In this document: one piece after another, positions 34,435-49,024 of the stretch
Layout of the letters: each line of letters starts with the position of its first letter
Numbering within the stretch: the first letter of the stretch is position 1
Source of the DNA: Xiphias gladius
Lineage: Eukaryota > Chordata > Actinopteri > Istiophoriformes > Xiphiidae
Direction: 5' to 3'
NCBI RefSeq assembly: GCF_016859285.1
Contig: NC_053417.1
Location: forward strand, 14,818,706-14,882,705
DNA length: 64,000 nucleotides
Position numbers and translations under genes: made by a program
Notes under the pieces: model-generated
What the model saw: only the letters and a program-made list of their open reading frames with translations
The model's database searches: none
What the model was told of the DNA's origin: nothing

Positions 34435-35140
34435 GTGAGTTGTCGGTTTTTGGTGCATGGGATTTTGGAGAGGCCAGTCATGCCGTTGGATCACTAATCC
34501 CTACTTAAACTTTGGTTACCATTCCACACAGACATCTGTCAGTACTGAGCACTGGCCGGGATGAACCCTTAAATCATGGTTAGTGCGTGTGATTACAATA
34601 ACAGTGTGCCATTAATATGGCAGGTGTGAATGATGACAGGGAAGGTCATAGTGTTTGGAGCTGGACTGTATCATTATGGGCTGTTTGGTCACATGACCAG
34701 GCTCCACCATTCTCACATCCTGCCAGCAGAGGTGAAGTCACAAACATGGCTTCATACCAACTTACTGATAACTAATGAAATGCAAATTTATAGAACAACT
34801 TGATATATGATTAATGCATTGCGTATGTATTTCTTTTGGGAATTTGTTACACTAGTACCAGTTCCTATGTAACCTTTCCTTGTAACCATCCTAATCAATG
34901 ATGAGCATACAAAGAATCAGTCCTTTGCTTGCAGCACAGTATAGCTTTTACTTATTATACAGGGATGATCTGTTCTGAGTCAGCCAGTCCTTTCTTCTTT
35001 AGTATTCTGGTCTCATATTGGCCATGTCTGAGAGAGGGGATTCTGTGTGGTCTCTGTGCTCTACATAGTCAGCTTGTACATTCATACAGAGGATGGGAGC
35101 TTGCCTTTCTAAGTCCAGTGATATGATAGAAAGAACGCAT

Positions 35141-35142
35141 AT

Positions 35143-35224
<82 letters not shown>
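35141..35224. repeat. (GT)n microsatellite, about 84 bases
   Basis: Almost pure GT. Confidence 0.97.
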
Positions 35225-35230
<6 letters not shown>

Positions 35231-36129
35231 AGTAACGCAGTGCATGTAAGCTTGTGAAAGTATTCTAGAGTCTTCTAATTTTTGTATGGTCCTGTCTGTG
35301 AGACTGTGTGTGCATTTGTTTTAAGTGTGTATGTGTTGCTATGAGCTCGGCCAGAGAGGCCACTTTGTTTTAACGCATGCCTGGGCTGATTCAGGCGCAG
35401 CTCTGCTCCTCTACTCTCCCGGCAGGCATGTTTTTCAAGCAGACATCTCTAATGATTATAGGGAGTCATGTAGTCTTAGGTGCGGGAGTTTGAAGTGTGC
35501 ACGTTGAAGGAAATATATTCCCGTGAGCTAAAGGCTCTAAGCAAGTTATTGAAGTTCATGCTATAGAATGACTGTTCAATGGGGAACTTTCTCACTCGCT
35601 CAAGTTTTTCTTTTGTCTGTTTTATATTGAGATTTGTGTCATTTTGTGTCTGTGTCTGTTTTTTCATGTGCTACATTTCCAGTTAATGCAGCCGGTCAAA
35701 AGTAAAGAATTCCCTTACTTCATCCTCATTTAACATTTAGGCAAGCAGTGTCTTCATCAGGATACATGTCGTGGCACCTCCTGTGAATGTTATTTGGTCA
35801 GGAGATGTTAATAGCAACATTAACTCTCAACTACAGCTGTACCACAGTAACAAACAGTGGGTCAACCTGATCATCAGAGCAATGGTTTGAGCTTAGTGTC
35901 GTTATTACACTGGGTCGGTTTTAACTGTTTGGCACAGCATTTGTGATAGAAGTAATAAAAGATGGAATGTGACTTCTGTTGTGCAGTGCCATGTTTTCTG
36001 CCTCTGTAGCAACACAGAATGCCGTCAGTATCAGTTCACTGCATGTATGGCAGCTATTTACACCAGAATGAGTCGTGTTTAAAGAGTGGTAATGTACTGT
36101 AACTCAGAAATGCCAATTGTGTCTGTTTT

Positions 36130-36480
36130 TAATCACATCTGATGGTCTGTCTCCCTTGACAGCAGCCAAAAAAGCTGACCTAAACTCCTTCTATTTAAGT
36201 TGTCAGTCAGATAGGTATCTTCCATTATGTCTGTCGGAATATTGAGATTTCCCAGTGCCTAACATTCCGCTCCATTTGCATGATGTGGCTGCTGAGCGAT
36301 TTGACATTTCTGGTTTCTTCCTCTGAAAAGGGTAATGTCATTGTAATGACCTTTACAATTCTGGCACTGGCTGATCTGGACCTCCAATCAGCATATTTCC
36401 TGATTATGCTCACTGATATAAATCTGCAAGGTTGTGATAACATATCTCTGACAAATGGCAATATATATCGTTTTTAAAAA
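36130..36480. promoter_or_regulatory. candidate enhancer in znf385a intron 1
   Basis: Contains CATCTG (36136-36141) and a perfect reversed POU octamer ATTTGCAT (36274-36281), followed by GGTAATGTCATTGTAATGACC, a near-palindromic TAATG arrangement. Repeat-free. Inference from motif content. Confidence 0.3.
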
Positions 36481-39400
36481 TTAGTGTGTAAAATATGAAT
36501 GGTGTCTGTATGCCTGTGTAAACCGAGTGCCTCACTAGCTGTGACTGTATGGCTATTAGTCTGTTCCTATTCCTCGTTTTGTATGACCTTGAGCAAACAA
36601 CCTTTTCCAGTGCTGCTCTGTCCTTGACATTGTATTCACAAATCCATGATAACTAGCTACGTGGGCAATCTGTGGCCCTGGCAGAGGTCTGCGATAGTGA
36701 TGACAGTCCTGATGCTGATAATGGCAATGGATGTGTGGTTGTGCTGTACAGATTGCTCTATACAAAGCTGCGGGCAGCCAGTTTAGCTCAGCCTGACATG
36801 GGCATGTATTAAAATGTGAGTATGTCATCTGGACAGAGAACAGAGCAAAGTGGCGAGAGAACAATTGCAAGCTGTTAGAGAACATGATCACTGGGCTAAT
36901 GTTAATGTAGAGCCTCTCGATTGACTGTGGTGTCATTGTGATCAGCCGCCATGTTGTGTAAAAAAAATCTCCTACGCTTCCAGCTTGCGGATGCCTGGAG
37001 AGAGCTGCTGGTATGGAATCTACTATTAGATAAGAAATGTCTGTAAAGTCCTCTCACTATCACCCCGAATGTTGCATGATGACTGTCTGACAAGCATTCC
37101 TGGGGCATTTGTTTTTTTTAGCTTCATCTCAAAGTGTTTAGGGGAGCTTCAGTCATAATCAGTTCATGTTTGGATGTCGTTCTTTGTCTCATCTATCTTG
37201 TTTGTTTGAGTCAGAGCTAACCTCCTGAGCTCAGGGCCATGCAGTCTATCTGCTCCTTTGTCTTTGTGTTTGTGTGCCCACTCCAGCCTCATCTGTCTTA
37301 ATAAAGTGTGTCTCTTTGTTGACCTGTCTGCATAGCTATTGCTCATTCCGTTCACCCAGCTCTCCATCCCCCCTTCCTCCAACCGCCTGCACACACTCAC
37401 CTGGTTTCAGAGGTCAGGTCAAAGAGACATCTGAGAATATGTCATTGAGCAGATCAGCAGTTTTTTCCCCCCCTTTTTCCCTATGACTGCTCTGCTCTCT
37501 TAGTTTATGTCAAAGTGACAGAGTAATTATAACTCCTTAATGAGTCAGATATTTGGTATGCATAGCACAGTTAGTCCTTTTACGCTTCTTTGCAAATCCA
37601 ACATAAAGCTGGAACACCTTATTGCAGCTGAAATGTGAGAATCCTGCAGAGAAACATGCTGAACAAATTATGCATTAATACTTCTTGATGCTTTGGCATA
37701 TACTGAGATATAAACTTTCATAAGCAATTAGCACCTGTGAGTGATAAATCTCGCTAAATCACCGTGTAAACTCACTGCTAAATTGGATGTTGGGACACGT
37801 GGGACAGTGGATTCAAATTTCCCCACGTTATTTTGAAGAATATCCCGTTTCCTTTCAGCAAGGATATTTCTTCGGGGGGGATGGCATGACATGGTGCTGT
37901 GTGATGAGAAGGTCCACTGCACTTGACCCTGTTCACCTTTCAGTAGTTCATCCATGTGGTAAGGCACTCATTGATAAGACGTATTCTCTTAATCATAATT
38001 AGAAACGGCCACACATCTCAGGAGTGATCTAGGATGCAAGATTAATGTGACACTGTGTTGTGTGTGCTTGTCTGTGCGTGTGAGAGGACGGGAGTTTATG
38101 TATGTGGCTGGGTAGAAGTAGCAGGAATTACAGCTGTCTTTCTCTTCTCTTCTCTTTTCTTTTTCTGCATCTGGCTCACCCCTGGATTGTGGAGAGGATT
38201 CCTCAGTCAAAAAGCCACTATAACAGGTCTCTTCCCTTCCTTCCCAACCCTCCATTGCTGTTCTCTATTGGTCTATTTGTTTATGCTGGAGTGACTCAAT
38301 GTCAGCAGGTTGTCAATATTGTCTGTGAGAGACTCTAATGAATAGGCCTGTTATTGGACCGGTGGGAAGGCAACCCATTGTGTCTGTGAGTGCATCTGGG
38401 TGTGTGTGTGGCCTATCAGTGTATGTAGCACTGCAGAGCAGAGGGAGGTGGAGGTGTCTGTTCTTCTGACTCCCACTGCTTCTTCTGCCTCACTGCAGTG
38501 CCCTATGTCAATGACCATTCATTAAAAGTAAAGGCCACAACGGTACAAGAGTACGCATGGTTTTATTTTGTGAATTTGAGTGATGAGGTCTTTTTTACTC
38601 AGAACACACACTGAGTAAAGATGATGCAGTTTTTCAGAACAAGCCTACACTTTAATAAAATGTACAGTTTACACACACAAACACGCGCACACATATACCA
38701 GTGCCGGCACCTACCACCACCAACAGCTTGGTGCTGTTGTTCTGTGAAGCACAAAAATGCACCTGTGCATGATTATGGTGTCACATTAGTGCATTCACCA
38801 AGGCAGCTTGGCTGACTACTTACTGGGAATCCTGGGGCTACAAGACACCTGGGAGTTGAAGCCTGGAAAATGTTCCGTATGCTTCAATAATCAGTCTGAT
38901 CACAAAGTGGAAAGAGGTACAGATGATTCTTCACACTGCAGCTCTCTAGGGTTTGCAAAATGGCATTGTTACCTTTATCATGTAGAATATTACTGTTGTC
39001 TGCTTTGATGATGTGTTTGTAGTATTGTAACTCTAAACTTTCACTCCGATATTTCACTCTGATATAACTGACTGATTTTTTTATTGTCAATTACCTGTTG
39101 TTTTGATTAATGTTCATGTTTTGTGACATGCCATTTTTTAGAACTTTGTATGTATTTGGAAACTACTAATGGGCTGAACTACATTTCCAATGAGTACTGG
39201 CATGATAGTACATGTGCACACTGTATAGTATATATAATGACATGAGTCAGTATACTGAGGTTTATTATTGTACACGTCCTACAAGTTCAGGTGCACTATA
39301 AATGTACGGAAAAAATGTATCACCTATAGCGTCAAAGCAACCGTGCTTGGCTACTTTTAAAAGGTTGACATGACAATTTTTTCAATTTCATTTTACATTT

Positions 39401-40795
39401 TTTATATCAAATACAACAGTCTATTGCTGCAATGCTTGAAGTAGCATAGTGCCCCCCCCCCGTATTTGGATTTATGAAAATATATGAAATACATGTTAAA
39501 TTAATGTCTGATCCAGCCCTTGTGTTTTCTCTTTACCAATCATCCTCATCAAATGTAAAAAGTCAAACTGTTTTATCAGTCAACTAATGTGATAATTCAG
39601 CAGTGTTGGAAGGTGCATAAATAACAATTTCCCAAACAGCAGCCAAGCATTGCGGCGATAGATGTTGCATTAATCATGCCTGCTCTATTTCTGTGTGCTC
39701 AGAAGAGAAGACGGGTAGAAGAGGAGGGAGAAGAGAGAGAGAAAGGCAGACAGATAAAATGGAATGAAAAGTGTCCTTATGAAAGAGAATTACCTCCATG
39801 CAGCTCTGGGGGGGGGGGGATTCCTCTGAGTGCTGTTGAGATAGGGTTTCACACAAAGACCCAAAGAGAAATCAATTCTCCTTGAGATGTAGCAAGGTCA
39901 ATTCGTAGGGGCATGGCTAGAGAGGAGGAAGCTGAAGGCGAGGAGGAGGTGGAGGAAGTTGATTAAGCAACCAAAGAATGAGAGCGCAGGACCAAGTGAA
40001 TAGTGTAGGAGGAGAGAGACTTAAGGGAGTATTGAAGGGATAAAGGCAGAGAGGAAATGAGCAAACAGTGAGATGAGAAAGACTGCATATGGGGTGGTGT
40101 GACAATTTTTCGGTTTAAGCTGGCCTACGGGGAGAAATAGATGCTTCCTTCCAACAGCCTGCATTGAGCTGTAGTCTCTCTGTATCATCTGACTCATGCA
40201 AAGAGGAAATGCGAGCAGTATATCCGACTGACACTGTTGGGAATGTCATCCTACAGCCCTGCCTGAACTTTACTTATAGCCACAAGGACATCTCCTCGCT
40301 CTGTGACCTCATCCATCCAGCTCTTGCTTTACTAACACAGGGTTAACCAGGCACACAGACTAAATGAATACTACTAGCTTTTGCTTCCAAGAAAGCCTTG
40401 AGCTAGCTTTTAATCCTTAATGTTACATGAACAGCTCAAAATAGCCTAAATCTCCACCCCAAACGCCTCCCCCCTGCCAGCTAAATCTGTTCCAATGTGT
40501 TTTAATGGTGTGTATAATTGCTGATGGGATGCGGAAAGGCCTGTGAATAAAAAAGGTGGCAGTAGGCTGAGGTCAGACCTGCCCTCTGTGGCATCTTGTC
40601 CGTTGACAGCTACCGTAGCTTTGACCAGCAGAAGGGTTCTTTGGATGTGCTTAGTTCCGTGTTGGATGAGAGCCGGAGAAACCTCTCTAGCAGGTAGTTA
40701 TTGGATCCGTGTGGCACAGGGTTTAGTGCAGCCGTCTGGTATGCACACCTGTCTCCACACAAGTTCTTTCCCTGAACAAGCGGCCCTACCCTTCA

Positions 40796-40817
40796 GAGAG
40801 AGAGAGAGAGAGAGAGA
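40796..40817. repeat. short (AG)n microsatellite
   Basis: About eleven AG units. Confidence 0.9.
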
Positions 40818-42049
40818 GGGAGAGGGTGGGAGGAGAAAGGACTCTGCCAGGACCTGCAACGTAGCTCCCTGCCCTTGCCTAAGGGGAGAGGAGAGAGGGA
40901 GGATCAGGAGGGTGAGGTGCCAGAGGTGTGGATTAGAAGGCTGTAAGGGACACAGGGGTAATGTGGTATCTGAGGTCATCCATTTACAGTGTTACCATGT
41001 CTACTTACCTTGAGGCTGGTGTTTGTAACGTGCCGTATTTTGGGCTCTTGGTTTCCTTGAAGAGCAACTTTTTATGAAAAACACATATCTATTGCAGCGA
41101 TTTTTGTGTTTGTGGTATATAAAGATCCAAGTGCTGATCTTTTCAGGAAGTGTGGAGATGGTAGGCTGGACTGAATTCTCAAATCTACCCCTCTCAGTTT
41201 CTCCTAATGCAGTAGCAGTGTCTGTTATGGGATACATGGATGGATGAACTCCTGCTTATATGTTCAACACACATCTCAGCTAAGACTGAAGCTCAGACAG
41301 TTGCAGTTGTCTTGGTTCAAAAGAGCACTGATGAATGCTAACAAATGGGAGTCAGAGAGGAAGGATGGAAACAAGCATTTCCATAAAATTAGCATAGTCA
41401 GGATCGGTGCACTTGGCCCAATGAGACAGGAATAACAGCATAAACATAAGCGACTTCGCATTGCATTCTTCACAACTGAATAATGTTGGTTAATGTTTGG
41501 GCTTGTAATGGGATTGCTTATTAATTTAGCATCAGGGGTTTGACAGCGTGTCTGAGCACAGCAGTAGCCAGCCCATATACATTGTATCAGCAGTGTTTCT
41601 GCCTCCATCCTAAATTTTCTCATTCGCGCCTGTGATAGCTTGTGTAAATGTGAGAGATTGTATTTACAGTAGCAAAAGAAGATGGTTTTTGTCACTGTGC
41701 TGGACCAATAATCACCAGCCAGCCACTGCCACAGATCTTCATTAGAGGATTAGCTGGCAGGCAGACAGCTTGTGTTCTTTTACTTTTATTGGTGGCCCTG
41801 GTTCCAGCACTTTCAGCTGCGGTCTCTCCCCTTCCTGTCGCCTCTACTTAAACCTGTGAACATAGCTGTGGCTCACCTGAGAATCTCACAATCACAAACA
41901 CATACACACCACACCTACATCTTAATGTATACTCTTTCTCTGTGCCTTTTTGTTTGTCTCAGTCTTTACCCTCTTCTTTTAATCTAATTCTATCTCTGTC
42001 TTTCACCCACATATGCTCAAACCCACATGTACATAATGCTCACACATCC

Positions 42050-42330
42050 TGTCAGTTTGCTCCCTTGGGGTGCATCAGCTGCCCGGTGGGCATTTACACT
42101 CAAGACAGAACAAATTAAGGTCACAGCAGGGAGAGTCGAGCCAGCAAAGGACAACATGATCTGCGCAGTGCATCTTTATGTATGCGTGAATATTTTTTTT
42201 TTTGTCTCTTGTGACCTCTAAACAGTGGCATGACTCCAGAGAGAGCCATTGTTAAATGGCTCTGGTCCCACTCAAAGGAAAAATGACCCTCATTGCACCA
42301 TTTTGCAGGATAAAAGGTGCCACCCCCCTT
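42050..42330. promoter_or_regulatory. candidate conserved block in znf385a intron 1
   Basis: Non-repetitive sequence with CAGCTGCCCGG and a short inverted repeat GAGAGCCATT-GTTAA-ATGGCTCT at 42241-42263, apart from a T-run at 42193-42202. Weak evidence. Confidence 0.22.
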
Positions 42331-42796
42331 CTTTGAATTCAGGCTAGAAAACAGAGTGATGAATGCTCTTTTGAAGGCTTTTTGATATCACCTAATGAAG
42401 ACCACAGGATTAGATTCCCTCTTGTGCCTGCTGGGAGTGTTGTGACTCATGTAGGGCTGTTGCTGGCCCGTCAGTGCTGCTCTGATACCTGACGGTTCCT
42501 TTTCATGCACTTTGGTGGTGAGCCTACACAGCAGCCACGGATACACTGGAGCAAACTGATGTCTGGTTTTGTGTTTGTGTTTTTGTGTGTTCTGCACCAA
42601 TTGAAGAACAGGTACTTTTCAAAAGGAAAAGTGCATGTTCCACAGAAAATTGGAATTTCTGCTGCATAAATTTGTATGAATATTTGGGACTTTAATCTAA
42701 CCTTTACTTTTTTGCTACCATCTAGAAATTTAGAGATGAAAAGTATCTTTGGTGGAACTGCTAACAACTTATAAACAACTCATAGATATGAGATAA

Positions 42797-42828
42797 ATAG
42801 GTAGGTAGATAGATAGACAGATAGATGA
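42797..42828. repeat. (GATA)n-type microsatellite
   Basis: Imperfect GATA/GGTA/GACA units. Confidence 0.85.
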
Positions 42829-45414
42829 CTTTTACATCTTTATATGTACTGTTGCTCCAGCACTTGACTAGAGGTAGCTATGTTATCATTCTGGCTAGTC
42901 CCGGTGGGGTCCAGAAGTTCCAGAGGTCTCATCTCTGCCAACCTGAGCCTCAGACCTCCCCTAAAAGCCAGTATCGCATTCTGCCTCGCTGTGCGCTCCT
43001 GTGTAATCCATAGCTGCAGGGAGGGTGACCTTCACAGCAGGCAGCCTCACAGCAGGCTGCGACACAGGCACTCAGCGAAGAGGACAGGCTGGGCAAAAAG
43101 GGAGCTGGGGGCAGGACACGGCAGTTCTTAGATAATTACTTTTTCATATTACACTCTCTTCATGTGGCTGCTAGCTTTCTCGTGCAACAGCTATGATGAA
43201 TATTAAAGTGTTCTTTTCCAAAAGGCTATGTTTTAATTTCAAAAAGAAAACAAGCACATCCATTTAATCCTCTATATATAGTGTATTCCATTTTTAAATA
43301 TATTGTCATTTTGACACTTGTTCTTTATCCTTTGAAATATCATTTATATCTATCATTTTGTAAATGTTATGGGTTCTAATGGAGTATAGCTCAATCTTGA
43401 GTGAAAGTCAAGATCTTGTTGGAAAGAAATTTGTCACAGTCCATTCAGTCATAAAGCCTCTTCCTGCAGTTTGCTCTGTCTTGGAGAAAAAATGCTATTT
43501 ATCATTTGCTGTGTGCATCCAGTGCACCCTGCTGCCTGTGTAAAGGTGAAGCCAGAGCTAGAAAAAAAGTTATTGACAGTTATGTGAGGAGATGACGCAG
43601 CCAAATAAGTCCCTGCTCATGAATGATGCATGTCCCCACCGGCCCTGATGGAGAAAGAGAGCAAAACTGGATGACAGCTGGGGTGCTGTGTGTGCATGGT
43701 GCAGAACAAGGTGAGACTCTTTATGGTACAGTCCAGCACTCTCTCCCTCCTTGTCTTTCTCTCTATCTCTTACTCTCAACCTCTCCCTTTTTTCTGTTTA
43801 TCCTCCATTTCTTTCTCATGCTCACTCCCTCAAATATACACAATATCAGGGTTAGTCAGTGGAGCTGCTACTCAAAAATCTCCCCTGAGCCTATACAACA
43901 ACAGAGTGACCTTAAAATGGTCTGCTCTAATGCGCTGTCTCTCTCTTTCTGCCTTTACTCCATTGGTTTCTCCCCTTGCCTTGTCATCCTTTGGTTCCCT
44001 ATTTCTCTCTCCTGCTCTCTTTTTGCATCTCCCTCTCACTGAGCCCCTCTATTTTCGTCGGAAACAATCACTGTATTTTCCGTCTCACTGCCCTGTGTTG
44101 CCGCAGTCTGAGACTCTGATAGCAGGGGAGAGAAGCAGACAGATGAGGGTGAAGGAGGTGCGCGTGGAACGTGTGCAACACGCAGGGCAGGAACAGGAAA
44201 AGCTACATAATGGTTTGTTGTCATCGTCACTGTAGCGTCACATCTGTCTGTCCTTTTAGCAGCAGCGGAGCACCAGCTAGCACACAAAGCTACACTGTCT
44301 GCATCACCAAGGCTTTCCACCACACTGTCAGTGGCCTCAAGTGCGTGTGCACAGTGACATGTACAAGCATGCAAACTATATGTGCACACTTCTTCACTGC
44401 TACTGAATGAAGACACTTAGAGTTGCTGTTATTTGGCTACGTGTGCTATGCATGCCCGGAATAAGACCCCATGGGTTAGGCAAAGAATATAAATCTTATC
44501 CAAGACATGAGCAAATCTTTAACTCTGATGCCATAGCTGTATAAAGCTTTGGTCAAATATAGAGTAGCTCCAAGAACTACAGTTGCAGCCTTTGAGATAC
44601 GCATGGCATTTTATCACAGTACACATTTTCAGAATAGTAGCAACTGGGCAAAAATAGGGGAGCGAGATGGAAATTAAGACAGTAGTCTGCTTGTTTCCTG
44701 TGGCTGTTTTTATTGTTGCAGATACAAAGCAGTCTACCAGCTGATCCTCTTTGTGCTCTACTTTGGACACATTCACAAACATGCACACACACACATATAT
44801 ACATATGTCAGCACTGGCCTTAGGGGCTGCATCAATAGTCACTGAATCTGAAACTCTGACTTGTCCCATTTGCTTGGTCCAAGACAAACAAGAGAGGGTA
44901 TTACTTGGAGGATAATTGCTGGTGATAAACTACCTCTTCAGACACGACTACATTGATCTGGCCAGAGCGTTTCTGTAAGGGAAAGTAACAGTGATAGATC
45001 TCTGCACTTTACGAACAGACCCAGCAAGCATTTGAATAAAACATGTGCATGGGAACAACATTGTTGGGGAAAGCCATTAAGTCTCAGATTAGTAGCAAGT
45101 GGCTAATGCAGTCAGTTGGTGTTTAAAGCTGTGCAGCCCTACACCACACAAACAAGCACATCAATCTAACAGTGTGTGTCAACATGCTGCATGATTACCA
45201 TGCTAATCCCAGAGCAGCACACAGGAGACCACAGGAGATCATTACAATCAGACAACAGACTCGAATATAGTCTCAACTCAGATGTAGAATTCCTTTTCAC
45301 ACAAACACATATTAATATTCTCCATTTTACAGACCGGTCGTAAAATTATGTTTTTGACAATCAGCACAATGTAAACAGCCGCTGAAACTCCTGTTGTGCT
45401 TTGCCAGTACAAGT

Positions 45415-45418
<4 letters not shown>

Positions 45419-45501
<83 letters not shown>
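45419..45501. repeat. (AC)n microsatellite, about 83 bases
   Basis: Pure AC dinucleotides. Confidence 0.97.
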
Positions 45502-45505
<4 letters not shown>

Positions 45506-45807
45506 ATGCATCTCAGCAGTTGCTATTCAGGCACCAATTTTATAGCAGTTCAGCGGTAATGTCATGTAAATGTGTTGTGAGTGTTAGAGATTTCATGGTG
45601 TGTTAGTGGAGCAAGGAGAGCCTGGAGGGTGGGAGGAGGACTATGTTGTGTGTGTGTATGTGTGCATTTGTATATTTGAAGGGTACATAGTGTTCAGGTG
45701 CTGTGGCACCGAGTCAAGACCCCTTCAGTTAGTACTAATTTTTATGATAATAAATGATAGTTATAATGAATGCAAACATAAAGGTGGGAAAAAAGAAAGG
45801 ACAGGTG

Positions 45808-45847
45808 TGTGGTGGTGGTGCTGGTGCTGGTGCTGGGGGGGGGGGGT
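45808..45847. repeat. (GGTGCT)-type repeat ending in a G-run
   Basis: GGT and GCTGGT units followed by about 11 G. Confidence 0.85.
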
Positions 45848-48423
45848 TACACTGAAGATGTTGAATGAATTTAATGGACTTGGTTTAAACCAATGTTTAA
45901 TGTGAAAGGCCAGTGTGCCCATGAAATAATGTGTTGCTACCTAGCTTTCACACCTGATGTGAAAAGTAAGGTCATTTTCTCAATAAAAGATGTTGCTGCG
46001 CCTTTCTGTGTTTTTCATGTGTGAGACAGACTCTGACCAGATATTCCAACAGTTTTTGTGGCCAAAATAACTAAATTATTAATAATCTAGTGATAGAAGT
46101 TTTAGATCACCTAAAAGTTTTAGTTTTAGGTGATAGAAGAAGTTATACTTCTGGTGTTTGGTTTGGTTTTATTTTGTTATAAAACAACCTACACATGACA
46201 CACTTATCCAAACACTGACATCCACATTGACACACATTCAATCCAAGATACAACAATCAAATGAAAAAACACAAAATACAACATAAAGCAGAATAAAACA
46301 AGCATGAACACTATATAAAATATGCATGCATAAAATTTAAGTTTGATACAGACTATAAGTCAAAATAACTTATTTCCATATGTTGTCCCAAATTGTCTGT
46401 ATAACAAGGTTTTTATTAGGTCTGCCATGATGCAAAGTCTATCCGGTCAAACCTTTGGCCTTTTAGATCATGAATATGTCTGATTAAATAAAAGCTTCTT
46501 AAAATACCTTTTCTCCTTGCTTTGATTTAGAGTTGGAGAACCTTTTCCTTGTTGATGACCAGCACTGTAAGGTTTCTTATCTTTACATATGAAACTGATT
46601 GTGCACTTGGCCTCTGCATTTGTTTAAACTAAATTAAACTTAGAAATCCATATTTACTTTTATGAAGCATGTCCGATGCCACTAAAAAGCTAGCATTTTT
46701 CACTCCAACGAAGAAAAAAGGAAGGAAGTTAATTTTTAGTTTGTCAGAGTTTCATCTGTGTCAGAGAATCCAAAATAACATAGTTCTACATATTCATACC
46801 AGAACTTGGCATAAAAAAATAAAAAATCTGAAGCAGCAGAAAATATCTGCGAGAACAGGGTTAGTTGGAACGCTTTAGCTGTTTTTGTTTAAATAAACTA
46901 CATTCAAACGCCAAATAAAACTCAGAGACTACCCTCCTGTTGTTGATGGATTAAGCTGCTTTGTTTGACAGTAAAACCTGAAAGCATTAACTGAGCACAT
47001 TAATTATGTCATTAGTAAATCTATCCAGTCTGTTTAAAACAGACTTTGTGACATACTGCGCTTTGTGGTTTGTCGTTTCTGATGTGGAAGCCCCATTACT
47101 CCCACATATTTTTTTCAGCTGCACAACACGACATTTCATTCATATTAATCCTGAAAAGATGTAAAAAAAAAATAAAAACATCTTTATAGATTAGCTATAT
47201 CTAGGCAGGTCGTGAAGCATCTATCACATTCTGATGATAGGACAAGCAGTAGCAAATTTAATATAATGAGTCAGGATTACGTGTGGCACGTTGACACTTT
47301 CGAGCCTTCCCTTTTGCAATGTTGTGCAGATTCGGGATATGAGTACTTCTGTGTGCTTGTCATCTTCCTTTATGACCTGGTCTCCTTAGGATTGGAAATG
47401 TGCTGGCGCTGCACATCTGAGTTCTTTCACACATCCACCTCCATACACATAGACACACATGCACACTCACTCACCATGGTACCATTGGGCTGTCCTCCAA
47501 TATTAATACACAAGGCAGATGATACTGTGGGACTGCATGCATGTCACACTGTCACAGCAGAGCAGAGGCGAGCCGAGCAAGAGAGAGAGAGGGAGGGGGG
47601 CTAATTTTGGATGCATGGCATGTGGGGTTAGGATAACCATCTTTTCTGCAGCTCTCCTCCACCACACTGTTTGTTCAATTACCATTTACTGCAGAGAAAG
47701 AGAGGGACACAGAGAAAGAGAGAGAGAGGGAGGGAACAGAGAAAGGGAAGAACAAGGGCGACGGAAGGAAAGGAAGAGGAGGAGGTGGAGGAGTGGTGCT
47801 CAGTGATGCAGGGGATGAGGAAGTAGATGTGAAAGAGTTGGAGAGAATAGAGTGAGTACAAAAACAGAGGGAGAGAGAGGGAACATGCAAAACCCCTCTG
47901 TATACAGAGGTAGGGAGAGAGCAGAAGACATGGGGTTAGATGTGGTGCAGAGCTGACAAAAAGAAGAAGAGCACACTGTCACATAAAGGTGTCAGGCACA
48001 GTGACATGTACTTACATGACACCGTGACATCCCTGCTCAAAAATACCAGCTGTACATGCAACAGAATCTCATATGTGCTTTGCTTCAACTTGCACATTAA
48101 TAGATGTAAAATCTGTGCAACATAATTTCCTTGTATAACAGCTTCAGCTACGTACATGCAGGGCTTCTGTTATGAAACACCGCCACTGTTTCTGCTTTGG
48201 TAAGTGTCATAGCCTGTGAGTGTAGCTTTAAAAAAAACCTTATTCAAACAGACTATTCCCAACTCTCTGCATGGAGTCCCATCCGTGCCAAATTGAGATA
48301 TACCGAGATGTAGCTTGATCCACCAGCTCCTCTCATCAGTTCTCCCCCTCTTTCCTGCATCTTTCTTTTTTAAATCCTAATCCCTCCCTTCCCATCTTTC
48401 TTCAACTCCCCCCTTCCTCCACA

Positions 48424-48529
<106 letters not shown>

Positions 48530-48544
48530 CTGGCTGGCTCTGGC

Positions 48545-48750
48545 TCCAGTATACGGAGCAATTACAGAGATGATATCCACTGTCAGTCAGCAGCTCATAG
48601 ATGAAGCTGGGCCTCTTTAACATGCTAATGGAACGCCAGATTCAATCAGGCCTTTGTATGGCAGAGGGTAGGGCAGCACTGCTCATTAAAAAATAAATCA
48701 TAATAACAATGAGGCCCAGGCTGCAAAGGCAAGCAGCACCTAAGCCATGG
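48545..48750. promoter_or_regulatory. candidate conserved block in znf385a intron 1
   Basis: Directly after the compound microsatellite comes repeat-free sequence with AGCAATTACAG, ATGCTAATGGAACGCC, AATCAATCAGGC-like and CTCATTAAAAAATAAATCATAATAA motifs, rich in homeodomain cores. Conservation could not be tested. Confidence 0.3.
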
Positions 48751-48977
48751 CACTGAACACCCTCTTCTACTCTGCTCTCTCAGAAAACACTGCTGGACGA
48801 TCATCCCTCTTTTCTACCCATCCTCCTTTTGCCCTCCGATCTTCAGACAAACCAAGGAGTCAGACTGGGGCATGGGGGGTGGGTGTGAGTTAGAAGGAGG
48901 AGGTGAAGGAAAACAGGCAGAGTGCGTGAGGGTGCAGACCTGTAGCTTTGTGTTAAGAGACACACACGATCAACCAA

Positions 48978-48980
<3 letters not shown>

Positions 48981-49024
<44 letters not shown>
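48981..49024. repeat. (TA)n-(CA)n microsatellite
   Basis: About 34 bases of TA followed by a short CA run. Confidence 0.95.

Noticed and set aside
40543..41013. 156-codon plus-strand frame
   Set aside because: Contains an (AG)n tract read as Arg-Glu repeats and has no recognisable domain.
43690..44235. 181-codon plus-strand frame in the znf385a intron
   Set aside because: Pyrimidine-rich sequence giving Ser/Leu/Phe repeats; no family features.
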